From Candidatus Eisenbacteria bacterium (lineage in GTDB: Bacteria; Eisenbacteria; RBG-16-71-46; CAIMUX01; JAHJDP01), in NCBI GenBank assembly GCA_018831195.1, contig JAHJDP010000084.1:1-64000 (forward strand): DNA of 64,000 nucleotides. Reading direction: 5' to 3'. The position numbers were made by a program, and so were the translations under genes. The notes beneath the pieces were generated by a model. That model had not been told where the DNA came from and made no database searches. It worked only from the letters and a program-made list of their open reading frames with translations. Positions 32,847 to 41,323 of the stretch are shown one piece after another. Positions within the stretch are counted from its first letter, which is position 1; every line of letters starts with the position of its first letter.

Positions 32847-34955
32847 TCAGCCGCCGATATGCACCAGCAGCCACAGCAGGAAGATGATAAAACCAACCAT
32901 CACCCAGCTGCCGCCGAACCCCCAAAGATCCCACCGGTTGGGTTTGAGGATCTCCCACGACGACCCCGGGAAGATCTTCATCTTTTCAAAGATCTCCGGA
33001 AGCTTGGCCGCCTCCTCCAAAGCCCGGCGCTCCGCCTCGGGTGTCGGCTGCACCGGTGTGTGGATCTTGCCGAAGAAGGCGTCGAGGCTCTCCTTTTGTA
33101 CAGGCTTGGTGATGATGCTGAAGATGAAGAGAAGCAAGAAGGGGAAGAGCGCGTCGAAGAAGAAGCGGGTGGCGACAAGCTGCGCCTTGGAGGCCGATGA
33201 AAAATCGATTTTGAACCAGCTCAGAACCCAGATCTCCGCGTGGAACCGCCCCATCCCTATCTTGGGTGAGACGGGATCGGAGGGATCGGAGCGCACGACT
33301 TTATCAAAGAAAATGCCGGTCGGCTCGATGACCATCGGCTTGCGGATCGCATCGCCGATCTTTACGGCGCGCCCCGCCAGGAGATCATCGTCGACGGCGC
33401 CGGTCGTAATCATGACAGTCTTGGGTTGTGTTTCTATTAAGAGGCGGGGATGGGTTCTGATACCGTCAAGGGTCTGAAACAGGTTGGGGATGATGGCGTA
33501 AAGCGTGAAACAGATAAAGACCTGTAGGATGACCGCCCGTTTTGTTAAACGGCGCCAGATAAATCCGAGCCAGATCGACGCGCCGAAGACGGCGGGGAGG
33601 GAGATAAAATATTTAAAGAGATCGAGGAGGTTATTCACGAAGAGCGCCGACCCGATGCCACCTAAAAGAACAATTAGAATCACAATCCGTCCTATATTGA
33701 TATAGTGCCGCTCGGATTGATTCGGTTTCCAGGGTTGATAAAGATTGCGGACGAAAAGGGCGGCGTTTGTGACAGCCGTTGCGTCGAGCGTCGACATGTT
33801 GGCGGCGAGAATACCGGCCAGCATGAGACCGATGGCGCCGGGAAAGAGCAGATCGTAGGTCATGTGGCCCCAGATGAGATCGGGGTCGCTGAGTTTCCCG
33901 CCGTAGAGGCCGATGGCGAGGAGGCCGGCCAAGGCCCAGAAGAGCATGATGAAGCGTTTGAGGAACATCCCGCCGATCATGCCGACGCGGGCGGTCATTT
34001 CGTTCTTGGCGGAGCCGGCGGTCGCCATCATCGGCGCCGCGGCGACAATCGAGACAAGGTTGGCGACGACCATGGCCAGAATCGCGTACCAGGCGTATTC
34101 ACTCGTCGCGGCGGAACCGAAGAGCGCGAATTTGAAGTTGGGGACGGCCTGATGCAGTCCCTCAAACCCGCCGATCCTCCCCAATCCGATCGGTATCAGA
34201 AGGAATGAGAAGGTGATGATGAGGAACCCTTGGATCGCATCGGTGACCGCCGCGGCGGTGAAGCCCCCCATCACGGTGTAGATCGCCACGATGAAGGCGT
34301 AGGCGAAGTAGAAGACAACGGGGTTTGTATAAGAGATGAAGGATCGGATTTCGCCGCGCTTGCTTCTTTCGTTCAGCTCATCATACCGAACCTGTTCCTC
34401 GGCATTCAGCCCGTCGCCAAGATGGGCTTTGAGCGTTTGCAGTTCCTGGAAACGCTCAACACTGAGCCGCTCTTCCTGCGTATAGGCGCTTTCCGGTTTC
34501 GGCGTCAGGGCCATCATCGTCTTTCCGGCCACCATATAACTGACACCCCCGCCGATCAGGGCCATCGCCAGGGTGAAGACGGCGAACGATCCGCCGAGAA
34601 AAGGGCTGCGGAAACGCTCGGTGAAATAATCGCCGATCGTGATCAGCCGGGACCGGCGATAGAGCATCGTGGTGAACCAATAAAAGGGGGTGAGGAAGAG
34701 AACAAGGTATTGAATCCACATCCCGCCGATGCCCTGGCGATAGATCTCGCGGGAGACGGCGACGGCCTGATCGGCATTGGTGGAGTTGCCGAAATTGAGA
34801 AAGAACTGATAGAACTTCCCTAGCTTGCGGCCCGCTATATAAAAATCCTCGGTGTTCTTGGTGCCTTTTCCGATGCGGTGGCCGAGCCAGAGAATCACAA
34901 GAACATAAAGGGCGATGATTCCAACGTCCAGAATGTGAAGGCCGAAAAGGGTCAC
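32847..34955 (-). CDS. Sodium:solute symporter (SSS family), last gene of the catabolic operon
   Basis: GTG 34955 is chosen: GGGAGG lies 5 bases upstream and its GTGA overlaps the TGA of the preceding gene by 4 bases. The 702-residue protein has about 13 transmembrane segments and early SSS signatures (DFYIAGRKLGKFYQFF, NFGNSTNADQAVAVSREIY). IYTVMGGFTAAAVTDAIQGF is the conserved segment of sodium/solute symporters. Two long hydrophilic insertions (about 165-205 and 490-590) exceed the usual size. It should import the operon's substrate with sodium; sugars, inositols and sialic acid are known SSS substrates. Which one applies here is open. Confidence 0.88.
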   Translation of the reverse strand: MTLFGLHILDVGIIALYVLVILWLGHRIGKGTKNTEDFYIAGRKLGKFYQFFLNFGNSTNADQAVAVSREIYRQGIGGMWIQYLVLFLTPFYWFTTMLYRRSRLITIGDYFTERFRSPFLGGSFAVFTLAMALIGGGVSYMVAGKTMMALTPKPESAYTQEERLSVERFQELQTLKAHLGDGLNAEEQVRYDELNERSKRGEIRSFISYTNPVVFYFAYAFIVAIYTVMGGFTAAAVTDAIQGFLIITFSFLLIPIGLGRIGGFEGLHQAVPNFKFALFGSAATSEYAWYAILAMVVANLVSIVAAAPMMATAGSAKNEMTARVGMIGGMFLKRFIMLFWALAGLLAIGLYGGKLSDPDLIWGHMTYDLLFPGAIGLMLAGILAANMSTLDATAVTNAALFVRNLYQPWKPNQSERHYINIGRIVILIVLLGGIGSALFVNNLLDLFKYFISLPAVFGASIWLGFIWRRLTKRAVILQVFICFTLYAIIPNLFQTLDGIRTHPRLLIETQPKTVMITTGAVDDDLLAGRAVKIGDAIRKPMVIEPTGIFFDKVVRSDPSDPVSPKIGMGRFHAEIWVLSWFKIDFSSASKAQLVATRFFFDALFPFLLLFIFSIITKPVQKESLDAFFGKIHTPVQPTPEAERRALEEAAKLPEIFEKMKIFPGSSWEILKPNRWDLWGFGGSWVMVGFIIFLLWLLVHIGG

Positions 34956-35959
34956 GTTGCCTCCCGTTCCCAAAACTCAAAGAAAGCTCTGACATTCTCG
35001 GGATTTGCGCCCGCGCCGAATTCGCACTGGGCGATCAGGCCGCCGCCGCGGTGTAAGGAAGATTTCATCAATCGGGAGGCTGCGATGACCTCATCAAGCG
35101 AACCGTTGGGGAGAATCTGCTGGCGATCCATCTCACCCCAGAAGGTGATCTCTCCAGCAAATTTTTTTCCGATCTCTTCCACCCCCATGCAGAAGATCTG
35201 TGAGTTGACGGCGTCGATCTCCAATTCAATCAGATCGGGGAAGATGTCGAGGACATAGCCGTCAGTGTGCATAAAGATATACTTTCCGTTGCGATGCGCG
35301 ATTTCCGCATATTCCCGATAGAGGGGCTTGAAGAGCTCACGCCAGAGATCGGGAGACACGAGAAGGGCTTTCTGGCTGCCCCAGTCATCCATAAAATAAA
35401 GAGCATCGACATCCGTCTTTGCCCACAACTCCATCTCCTTGACATAAAGCCCGTGCAAGATCGCCAGCAGGCGGTCGAGTTCCGTTGGGCGATCCATGAA
35501 ATCCATAAAGAGATTCACCGTTCCCCGGAGGAATTGAGCGCGCTCAAAGGGGCGGGGACAGGTGCCGGCCAGCAGGAAGAGTTCGGATGAGGCGCAGAAT
35601 TCGTTGACCTTGTTTGTATCGACACTCAACGCTTCCGTGGGGACGCGGAGATCTTCGATCCGCGACCAATCGTGGAGGAGAGGCTCCTTGACCTCGCCGA
35701 TAACGCCGGCCTGGAGGTTCTGAAAGACACATCCCCATTCATCGATGTAAGTGCCCGGCGTGTGTTTTTCGCCCGATATGTGCGGGAATTGCTTCAAAAA
35801 TGACGGGGAGGACCCGATATCGTCCGGAAAATCTCTCTGAAGCCGCCGCGATGGCTCGGGATATTGTTGAACCGCCCAGGGGAGAAGCCACATTTGACGC
35901 GGGATCCGGGCGGGGGAATCGAATTCCAGGGTTCGGCAGACGAGCTCTCGGGATGTCAT
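34952..35959 (-). CDS. Uroporphyrinogen decarboxylase-family (UroD-like) methyltransferase
   Basis: The 335-residue protein has the UroD/MtaA fold signatures: MTSRELVCRTLEF at the start (MTxRERvxxal), LAGTCPRPFERAQFLRG, VDALYFMDDWGSQKALLVSP, YIFMHTDGYVLDIFPDLIEL and ITFWGEMDRQQ. Its neighbour is a corrinoid protein rather than haem genes, which points to a methyl transfer role as in bacterial O-demethylases. There the substrate-specific methyltransferase is often annotated as UroD and methylates a partner corrinoid. SD AAGGAG precedes ATG 35959. The methyl donor is not known. A true haem enzyme is unlikely: the operon holds no porphyrin gene. Confidence 0.85.
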   Translation of the reverse strand: MTSRELVCRTLEFDSPARIPRQMWLLPWAVQQYPEPSRRLQRDFPDDIGSSPSFLKQFPHISGEKHTPGTYIDEWGCVFQNLQAGVIGEVKEPLLHDWSRIEDLRVPTEALSVDTNKVNEFCASSELFLLAGTCPRPFERAQFLRGTVNLFMDFMDRPTELDRLLAILHGLYVKEMELWAKTDVDALYFMDDWGSQKALLVSPDLWRELFKPLYREYAEIAHRNGKYIFMHTDGYVLDIFPDLIELEIDAVNSQIFCMGVEEIGKKFAGEITFWGEMDRQQILPNGSLDEVIAASRLMKSSLHRGGGLIAQCEFGAGANPENVRAFFEFWEREAT

Positions 35960-35980
35960 TCGTCTTTGCTCCTTGATCGA

Positions 35981-36622
35981 TCAGGAGTCGCGGGCGATGA
36001 GATGGCGCGCCAGAACCACGGCCCCCCTGGCGTCGGCGGCATACCCGTCGGCGCCGATCTCGTCGGAGAACTTTTGTGTCATCGGGGCGCCGCCGACCAT
36101 CACTTTGACCTGATCTCTCAAGCCGGCGTTATCCAGTGCTTCGATGACCCCCTTCATCATAGGCATGGTCGTCGCAAGCAGGGCCGACATCCCGACAAGA
36201 TGCGCCCCTCCGCTGCGAACCGCATCGATAAACCGCTCCGGCGGCACGTCGAGACCCAGATCGATCACCTCGAATCCGGCCCCCTCCAGCATGGCGGCGA
36301 CGATATTCTTGCCGATATCGTGAAGGTCGCCGGTGATCGTGCCGATGACGACTTTTCCCACCGGTTTCACATTGGATGCGGCGAGGCGCGGCCGGATATG
36401 GGACATCGCCGCCTTCATGGCCCGCACCGCGATAAGGAGTTCCGGCAAAAAACAAAGGCCGGCCTCAAACCGCCGCCCGATCTCATCCATTCCCGGAATG
36501 AGCGCAATATTGAGAAGGTCCTCGGGTTCCACGCCGCTGCCCAGCGCTATCACGGTCAGGCTATCCGCGGATTTGGCGTCACCTTTAACGATGGCTTCAT
36601 ACAGACCTTGGTGTTGAGTCAT
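35981..36622 (-). CDS. Corrinoid (B12-binding) methyltransferase partner protein
   Basis: The 213-residue protein is a standard two-domain corrinoid protein. Helical cap at about 1-85 (NIALIPGMDEIGRRFEAG), then the Rossmann-like B12 domain with GDLHDIGKNIV. The DxHxxG motif is Asp99, His101, Gly104; His101 is the lower cobalt ligand. VIDLGLDVPP, GMSALLATTMPMMKGVIEAL and VKVMVGGAPMT complete the domain. It should carry a methyl group on cobalamin between the UroD-like enzyme (21 bases downstream) and a tetrahydrofolate methyltransferase, which is not in the window. SD GGGAG precedes ATG 36622. Confidence 0.93.
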   Translation of the reverse strand: MTQHQGLYEAIVKGDAKSADSLTVIALGSGVEPEDLLNIALIPGMDEIGRRFEAGLCFLPELLIAVRAMKAAMSHIRPRLAASNVKPVGKVVIGTITGDLHDIGKNIVAAMLEGAGFEVIDLGLDVPPERFIDAVRSGGAHLVGMSALLATTMPMMKGVIEALDNAGLRDQVKVMVGGAPMTQKFSDEIGADGYAADARGAVVLARHLIARDS

Positions 36623-36658
36623 TGCGCTCCCTGGTGAGTGTATAACTAACGCTGAACT

Positions 36659-38422
36659 TCATCTTTGAACGCGGCCGGAGCTCTTCCCGCCGGCAAGGGC
36701 TTCCACTTCTTGAAGGGAGACCCTGTTGAAGTCTCCCGCGATAGTGTGTTTCAGCGCCGCTGCGGCGGCAGCGAACTCCAGCGCATCGGCGGACGAACGG
36801 CCGGCCAGGATCCCGTGGATCAAACCGGCGGAAAAAGCGTCTCCGGCGCCGACTCGATCGGTGATATGGATCGAATAGGTCTTGCTGTGATAAAACGCTG
36901 ATCCATCGAAGAGGGCGGCCGACCACCGGTTATCAGAAGCGGAGAGGCTCTCGCGCAGCGTCACCGCCATCATTTTCAGCTTATACTTTTCGACCATCTC
37001 CCCGGCCGCGCCTTGATAGGCCTTGATATCCAGCCGGCCCGAATCCGGATCCGACGCGCCGGCATGAATGCCGAAGACATCCCCCATATCGGCTTCGTTG
37101 CCGATAGCGATATCGACAAAGTCCATCAACGGCGTCATGACCTCTCGCGCCTTTTCCCGCGGCCATAATTTGCCGCGGTAGTTGATGTCGGTACTGATCG
37201 GGATTTTCATTTTCTTGGCTGTCAGCAAGCCCTCTCGTAAAGATTCGGCCGCGGAGGAACTGAGGGCCGGCGTGATGCCGGTCCAATGAAACCAGGCCGC
37301 ATTTTTAAGCGCCGCTTCCCAATCGATATCACCGGATTGAATGGCCGCAATGGAAGAGCCGGCCCGGTCGTAGATGACGCGTGACGGCCGTTGAGAGAGG
37401 CCGTGTTCCAGATAGTAGAGACCGATCCGGTTTCCCTGCCGGACGATACATGAAGTGTCGACACCGAGACCGCGAAGCTCTTGGATCGCCGCCTGGCCGA
37501 GATCATTTTCCGGAAGGGCCGTGACGAAGCGTGAGGGATGACCAAATTGCGCCAGCGACACCGCGACATTCGCTTCGGCTCCACCAAACCCCGCGTCGAA
37601 CGACCCGGCTTGCTGCAGGCGCCGGCCCGGCGGCGGAGAGAGGCGGAGCATGATCTCGCCAAAGGTGACAACTCTTTGATCGGCTTCAATCCTGTTGTTT
37701 TTGTCCTGTTCTCCCGGCCTTGGGGCCGTGGCCGGCGCCTCTGTTCCGGCTCCGGAAAGAACCGCGAGCCATCTTTTCGCCTCTTCCCGCATCTTATCCG
37801 GAGTGTCGATGAGCTTCGTGAGCACCGATCCGCAGATAATCCCCTTGGGATCGTGCGTCGAGATCGGCTCAAGATTTTCGTAGGTGACACCGCCGGTATA
37901 GAACAGCAGGAGATCTTTATAGACGGCCTTCCAGGCGGTGGAAGATTTAAGAAGGTTATTGGTTCCAGTGATCGCAGGAAAAATTTTGTACAGCCATTGA
38001 TATGGATATTTTATGCGGAGGGTTTCAAGGTCGCACCTGTAAAGTTCCGCTTTCTGTACAAGCTGCTTGCCCGCATCGGCCGTGCCGCCGGGTGCGCAGA
38101 GGATATCCTTTTGGCAGCAGGTTTCCACAACGGCGGGCAAATAATCAGGCGAAACGACACCCGCCACTCCGGCGCGAATCGCCGCATCGGCCTGCTCCGG
38201 TGTCAGTACCGTTCCCGCCAGGAGAAGAGCGCCGGGATGGCGTTTCAGCACCGCCTGGATCCCACCGAGCGCCGCATCGGTCCGGAAGGCGATCTCCAGC
38301 ACAATCCCCAGATCATTCAGGGCTTCATAGGCCGTGAGGCATTCTTCGGGACGGCGTGGAGCAAGCAGGGCAATCAGTCGTGATTGCTTCAGCTTCTTCA
38401 GTACGGCCAATGATCTATTCAA
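36659..38422 (-). CDS. Fused KDPG/KHG aldolase and 2-keto-3-deoxygluconate kinase
   Basis: The 587-residue protein joins two enzymes. Residues about 1-222 are a KDPG aldolase: Glu43 in VLEIAFRT, LLLAGTVLTPEQADAAIRAG, APGG and Schiff-base Lys146 in LYKIFPAITG are all present. After a linker (225-248) residues 250-580 are a PfkB-type sugar kinase: VVTFGEIMLRLSPP, GGAEANVAVSLAQFG, and DRVGAGDAFSAGLIHG with catalytic Asp528. Together they would phosphorylate 2-keto-3-deoxygluconate and split KDPG into pyruvate and glyceraldehyde 3-phosphate. SD GGGGAGG precedes ATG 38422. The fusion seems uncommon. Each half is complete, so this is not an assembly join of fragments. Confidence 0.88.
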   Translation of the reverse strand: MNRSLAVLKKLKQSRLIALLAPRRPEECLTAYEALNDLGIVLEIAFRTDAALGGIQAVLKRHPGALLLAGTVLTPEQADAAIRAGVAGVVSPDYLPAVVETCCQKDILCAPGGTADAGKQLVQKAELYRCDLETLRIKYPYQWLYKIFPAITGTNNLLKSSTAWKAVYKDLLLFYTGGVTYENLEPISTHDPKGIICGSVLTKLIDTPDKMREEAKRWLAVLSGAGTEAPATAPRPGEQDKNNRIEADQRVVTFGEIMLRLSPPPGRRLQQAGSFDAGFGGAEANVAVSLAQFGHPSRFVTALPENDLGQAAIQELRGLGVDTSCIVRQGNRIGLYYLEHGLSQRPSRVIYDRAGSSIAAIQSGDIDWEAALKNAAWFHWTGITPALSSSAAESLREGLLTAKKMKIPISTDINYRGKLWPREKAREVMTPLMDFVDIAIGNEADMGDVFGIHAGASDPDSGRLDIKAYQGAAGEMVEKYKLKMMAVTLRESLSASDNRWSAALFDGSAFYHSKTYSIHITDRVGAGDAFSAGLIHGILAGRSSADALEFAAAAAALKHTIAGDFNRVSLQEVEALAGGKSSGRVQR

Positions 38423-38440
38423 CGGATCCTCCCCAGAACT

Positions 38441-39253
38441 CTATAGACGGCGGATATTGAGTCCTCCGCTGACTTCTACAATCATGCCGGTCGAATAGTT
38501 GAAATCGCCGCGCGCCAGCGAGGCGACGGCGCGACCTACATCCTCGGGCAAGCCCCAGCGTTTTTGAGGAATGAGGCCCTTCTCAATCTTGGCGTCATAA
38601 GCTATTTGGACCGGTTCGGTCATGTCGGTCTTGATGAGACCGGGACGGACCTCATAAACATTAATACCTATTTCGGCCAGCCGGTGGGCGAAGACACGGG
38701 CCATTTGGCTCATCGCCGCCTTAGAAACACAATACTCGACGCGTCCCGGGGAAGAGGTGTCGGCCGAGATAGAAGAGATGAAGATAATGGCGGCCGGAAG
38801 TGTCGGATCGACAGCGACCTGCTTCATCATTTGCCGCGCCACCCGCTGCGCAAAGAAGAAGGGTCCCCGGCTGTTGACAGAAAGAACGCGGTCGTAACTT
38901 TCGGGAGTTGTCTCCAAGATGTCACGGCGTATAACGGGCGCCACGCCGGCGTTGTTGACGAGAAGATCGACACGTTGAAAACGGGCCAGGGCGACGGCCA
39001 GCAATCGCTCGTGCTGATCCAACTCGGCGATATCCCCAGGGGCGGGAGCGAAGGCGGCCCCCAATGCTTCTACCCGGGCCTGTACTTCCGCCAATCCCGA
39101 TCCGGTCTGCGCCGGATTGTAATTTGTCGCATTTCCAACGATGTCGTACCCATTCCGGGCGAGTTCAATGGCGATACCGCGGCCAATACCTCTCGCAGCG
39201 CCCGTAACAAAGGCGACCGGCCGGGGTTTTGGGGGATTCAGACGGCCTTCCAT
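38441..39253 (-). CDS. Short-chain dehydrogenase/reductase
   Basis: The 270-residue SDR has the cofactor motif TGAARGIGRG (Gly18, 22, 24), LLVNNAGVAP, catalytic Ser in ISSISADTSS and Tyr174/Lys178 in EYCVSKAAMS, and PGLIKTDMT near the end. It probably oxidises or reduces a hydroxyl of a sugar or polyol in this pathway. Similar enzymes are annotated as 3-ketoacyl-ACP reductase, but the operon context argues against fatty acid synthesis. It starts 61 bases after the flavoprotein gene. Confidence 0.9.
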   Translation of the reverse strand: MEGRLNPPKPRPVAFVTGAARGIGRGIAIELARNGYDIVGNATNYNPAQTGSGLAEVQARVEALGAAFAPAPGDIAELDQHERLLAVALARFQRVDLLVNNAGVAPVIRRDILETTPESYDRVLSVNSRGPFFFAQRVARQMMKQVAVDPTLPAAIIFISSISADTSSPGRVEYCVSKAAMSQMARVFAHRLAEIGINVYEVRPGLIKTDMTEPVQIAYDAKIEKGLIPQKRWGLPEDVGRAVASLARGDFNYSTGMIVEVSGGLNIRRL

Positions 39254-39314
39254 TTATACGCCTGCTTTCAATTTCCAGCTATTAGAGGCCTTCCTTAATT
39301 CTCAAGAGCTGTCA

Positions 39315-41315
39315 TCAAGGTATGACACGTCCCTTGCGGTAATCATCCCAAACAGATTCAAACCAATCATCCGGATTCGGCACAGGACGGATATCAACCC
39401 ACCTTGTTTGGGGCCGGTTTTTAGAGTCCACCGAAATTTCCAGAATTTTCTTTTCCACCGGCGCGCTGCTGCTGTTGAGAGAGAAGCAGGCGCCGGATCC
39501 CAGGATTTCGCATTCTATCGCGCCGTTTTGTTGCGGGATCAGGAAACCCCCTCGCGATAGCCCCCCCTTGCTAATGTATTCGTGGATCGCTTCGAGGACA
39601 ACGGCATGTGTCAGGGCCAGATCACGCGCCCGGAACCCCAGCCCGATCTCATGGGGCCCCGAAACGGCCAAATCCTTTCCCATCCGCTGAAAGAGATCCC
39701 AGGCTTCCCGCCGGCTCTGGGCGACCCCGGCGGGATCCCGGATCGGTCCCGCGCTCCGGCTCATGCGGATCCGGAGATCCTCGATGACCTGATCCGGCCG
39801 CAGCGATTCTGCGCGGCCCCCGCCGGACATCCTGTTTCCCAGATCAATGATCCTGGTGATCTGAGCCCTGGTCTTCTGAAGGAAATGGGCGTCGGTGGAC
39901 GGCGGTCCCGTATAATGTTTCGCGATATAGAGCGCCGCGCGAATCCCGCCGACCTGCCCGGCGTTGAGGGCCGCACCACCGGGCCGGCGCGTGCCATGGC
40001 TCCCGTTGACCTCGCCGATCGGGAAGAGGTGGCGGATATTCGATTCCCACCAAATATTGCCGGTCAGCCCGCCGTTACAATGCTGAGCGCAGACAGCGAT
40101 CTCCAAACGATCGTGCGACAGATCAATCCCGTGACTTGCGAAGAGTTTTGCGGCCGCCGGATTCATGGCCTGAAGACGCACCAAAGGCGTCTCCCGCAGG
40201 GCCTTGGATCGCGTCAGATAGTGCAAACTCTCACCATCGAGCTGATGGGGGTTGAAGGGCTGATTACTTATGTTTTTTGTATAATCTAAATAGACACGCC
40301 GGTTTCTCTGCGACGTCTCCCGGTGGACCAGGAGATCGATGAGTGAGGATCCATAATTCTCGATCTTGTTGCCGTCAAAGGGCCATTCATAACCTTTCCG
40401 GAAAACGGCTCCGGCTAGGGTTTGGCTATCGGGAAAATGTTCCAGGAGAAATTCTCTTTCGTCGGCGCCATCAGAATCGGTTGAAAGGTACCGGGGCATC
40501 GCCTGCTGATAGCTTCCCGAAAGGTTCCAGCGAAAGCCGATAGAGGATAAACCGTATTGAAACTCGGTGAGGTTTTGGGCCATGGCGCCGCAGGCAAGGC
40601 CCAATCCCAGAGAGCCGGGTTGATTCTCCGGATAGACGGATGCCTTGAATAATCCGCCGGGTCCTCCCGTCGCAAGGATAACATTGGCTGTCTTGAACAA
40701 TACAAAGCCGTTGGTTTCTTGAAGGGCGCCGGTGCTGATTGCGATAAGGCCGCAAACGGAAGATTCGTCATGGACGGTCTGAGTGAGAAGCGCGACGACT
40801 TGATGCTTGTCGAAAATCTGAATCCCCGCTTCTTTCGCGGCGGCGCCGAGGCAAGCGAACATTTCGTGTGAGGTTCTGGGTCCGGCCGATGTCGCCCGGC
40901 CGCGCGGGTCATGATCGGTGCGATAACCGGGATAGCCGCCATAGGCGTCATGGGGAAAGGAGACACCGAGATCGACGAGATTGTAGAAGGCCTGCAGCGA
41001 GTGTTGCGCCTCACACAGCGCGATATCCCCGTGTGTTGATCCTCCATGGCAAAGATCATGGGCCATCTGCTGCGGGGAATCCTTCTGATCACCGGCAATG
41101 GCGAGTTTGTAATAGGTCTGCTTGTCCGAACCGGCGTTGTTGGAAGCGCCGGCGCCCCAACATTCGGTGACAATTGCGATATCCCGGACTCCGCGGCGGT
41201 GAAGCTGCAGGGCGGCATTCAGACCCGCCGCGCCGCTGCCGACAATCACCGTGTTCCCTGAAAACAGGGGGATCTGATAATCGCCGATCGTTATGTCGGA
41301 GCGGATCAACGGCAT
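39315..41315 (-). CDS. FAD-dependent oxidoreductase, fumarate reductase/L-aspartate oxidase-like flavoprotein
   Basis: The 666-residue protein has the FAD-binding motif TVIVGSGAAGLNAALQL, an ILATGG motif in NVILATGGPGG, and the family's HCNGGL and GEVNGSHGTRRPGGAALNAG blocks that close the flavin site. Thus it belongs to the succinate dehydrogenase/fumarate reductase flavoprotein superfamily, but the operon has no iron-sulfur or membrane subunit. The size is somewhat larger than usual, due to an extra C-terminal beta region (about 590-666). It is 8 bases downstream of the Old Yellow Enzyme gene and may exchange electrons with that enzyme. The substrate is unknown; oxidation of a sugar or hydroxy acid or reduction of a double bond are both open. 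Confidence 0.82.
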   Translation of the reverse strand: MPLIRSDITIGDYQIPLFSGNTVIVGSGAAGLNAALQLHRRGVRDIAIVTECWGAGASNNAGSDKQTYYKLAIAGDQKDSPQQMAHDLCHGGSTHGDIALCEAQHSLQAFYNLVDLGVSFPHDAYGGYPGYRTDHDPRGRATSAGPRTSHEMFACLGAAAKEAGIQIFDKHQVVALLTQTVHDESSVCGLIAISTGALQETNGFVLFKTANVILATGGPGGLFKASVYPENQPGSLGLGLACGAMAQNLTEFQYGLSSIGFRWNLSGSYQQAMPRYLSTDSDGADEREFLLEHFPDSQTLAGAVFRKGYEWPFDGNKIENYGSSLIDLLVHRETSQRNRRVYLDYTKNISNQPFNPHQLDGESLHYLTRSKALRETPLVRLQAMNPAAAKLFASHGIDLSHDRLEIAVCAQHCNGGLTGNIWWESNIRHLFPIGEVNGSHGTRRPGGAALNAGQVGGIRAALYIAKHYTGPPSTDAHFLQKTRAQITRIIDLGNRMSGGGRAESLRPDQVIEDLRIRMSRSAGPIRDPAGVAQSRREAWDLFQRMGKDLAVSGPHEIGLGFRARDLALTHAVVLEAIHEYISKGGLSRGGFLIPQQNGAIECEILGSGACFSLNSSSAPVEKKILEISVDSKNRPQTRWVDIRPVPNPDDWFESVWDDYRKGRVIP

Positions 41316-41323
41316 GCGTGGGA

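Noticed and set aside
34952-35959. Haem biosynthesis gene (hemE)
   Set aside because: The UroD fold is clear but the corrinoid partner 21 bases away and the absence of porphyrin genes fit a methyltransferase.
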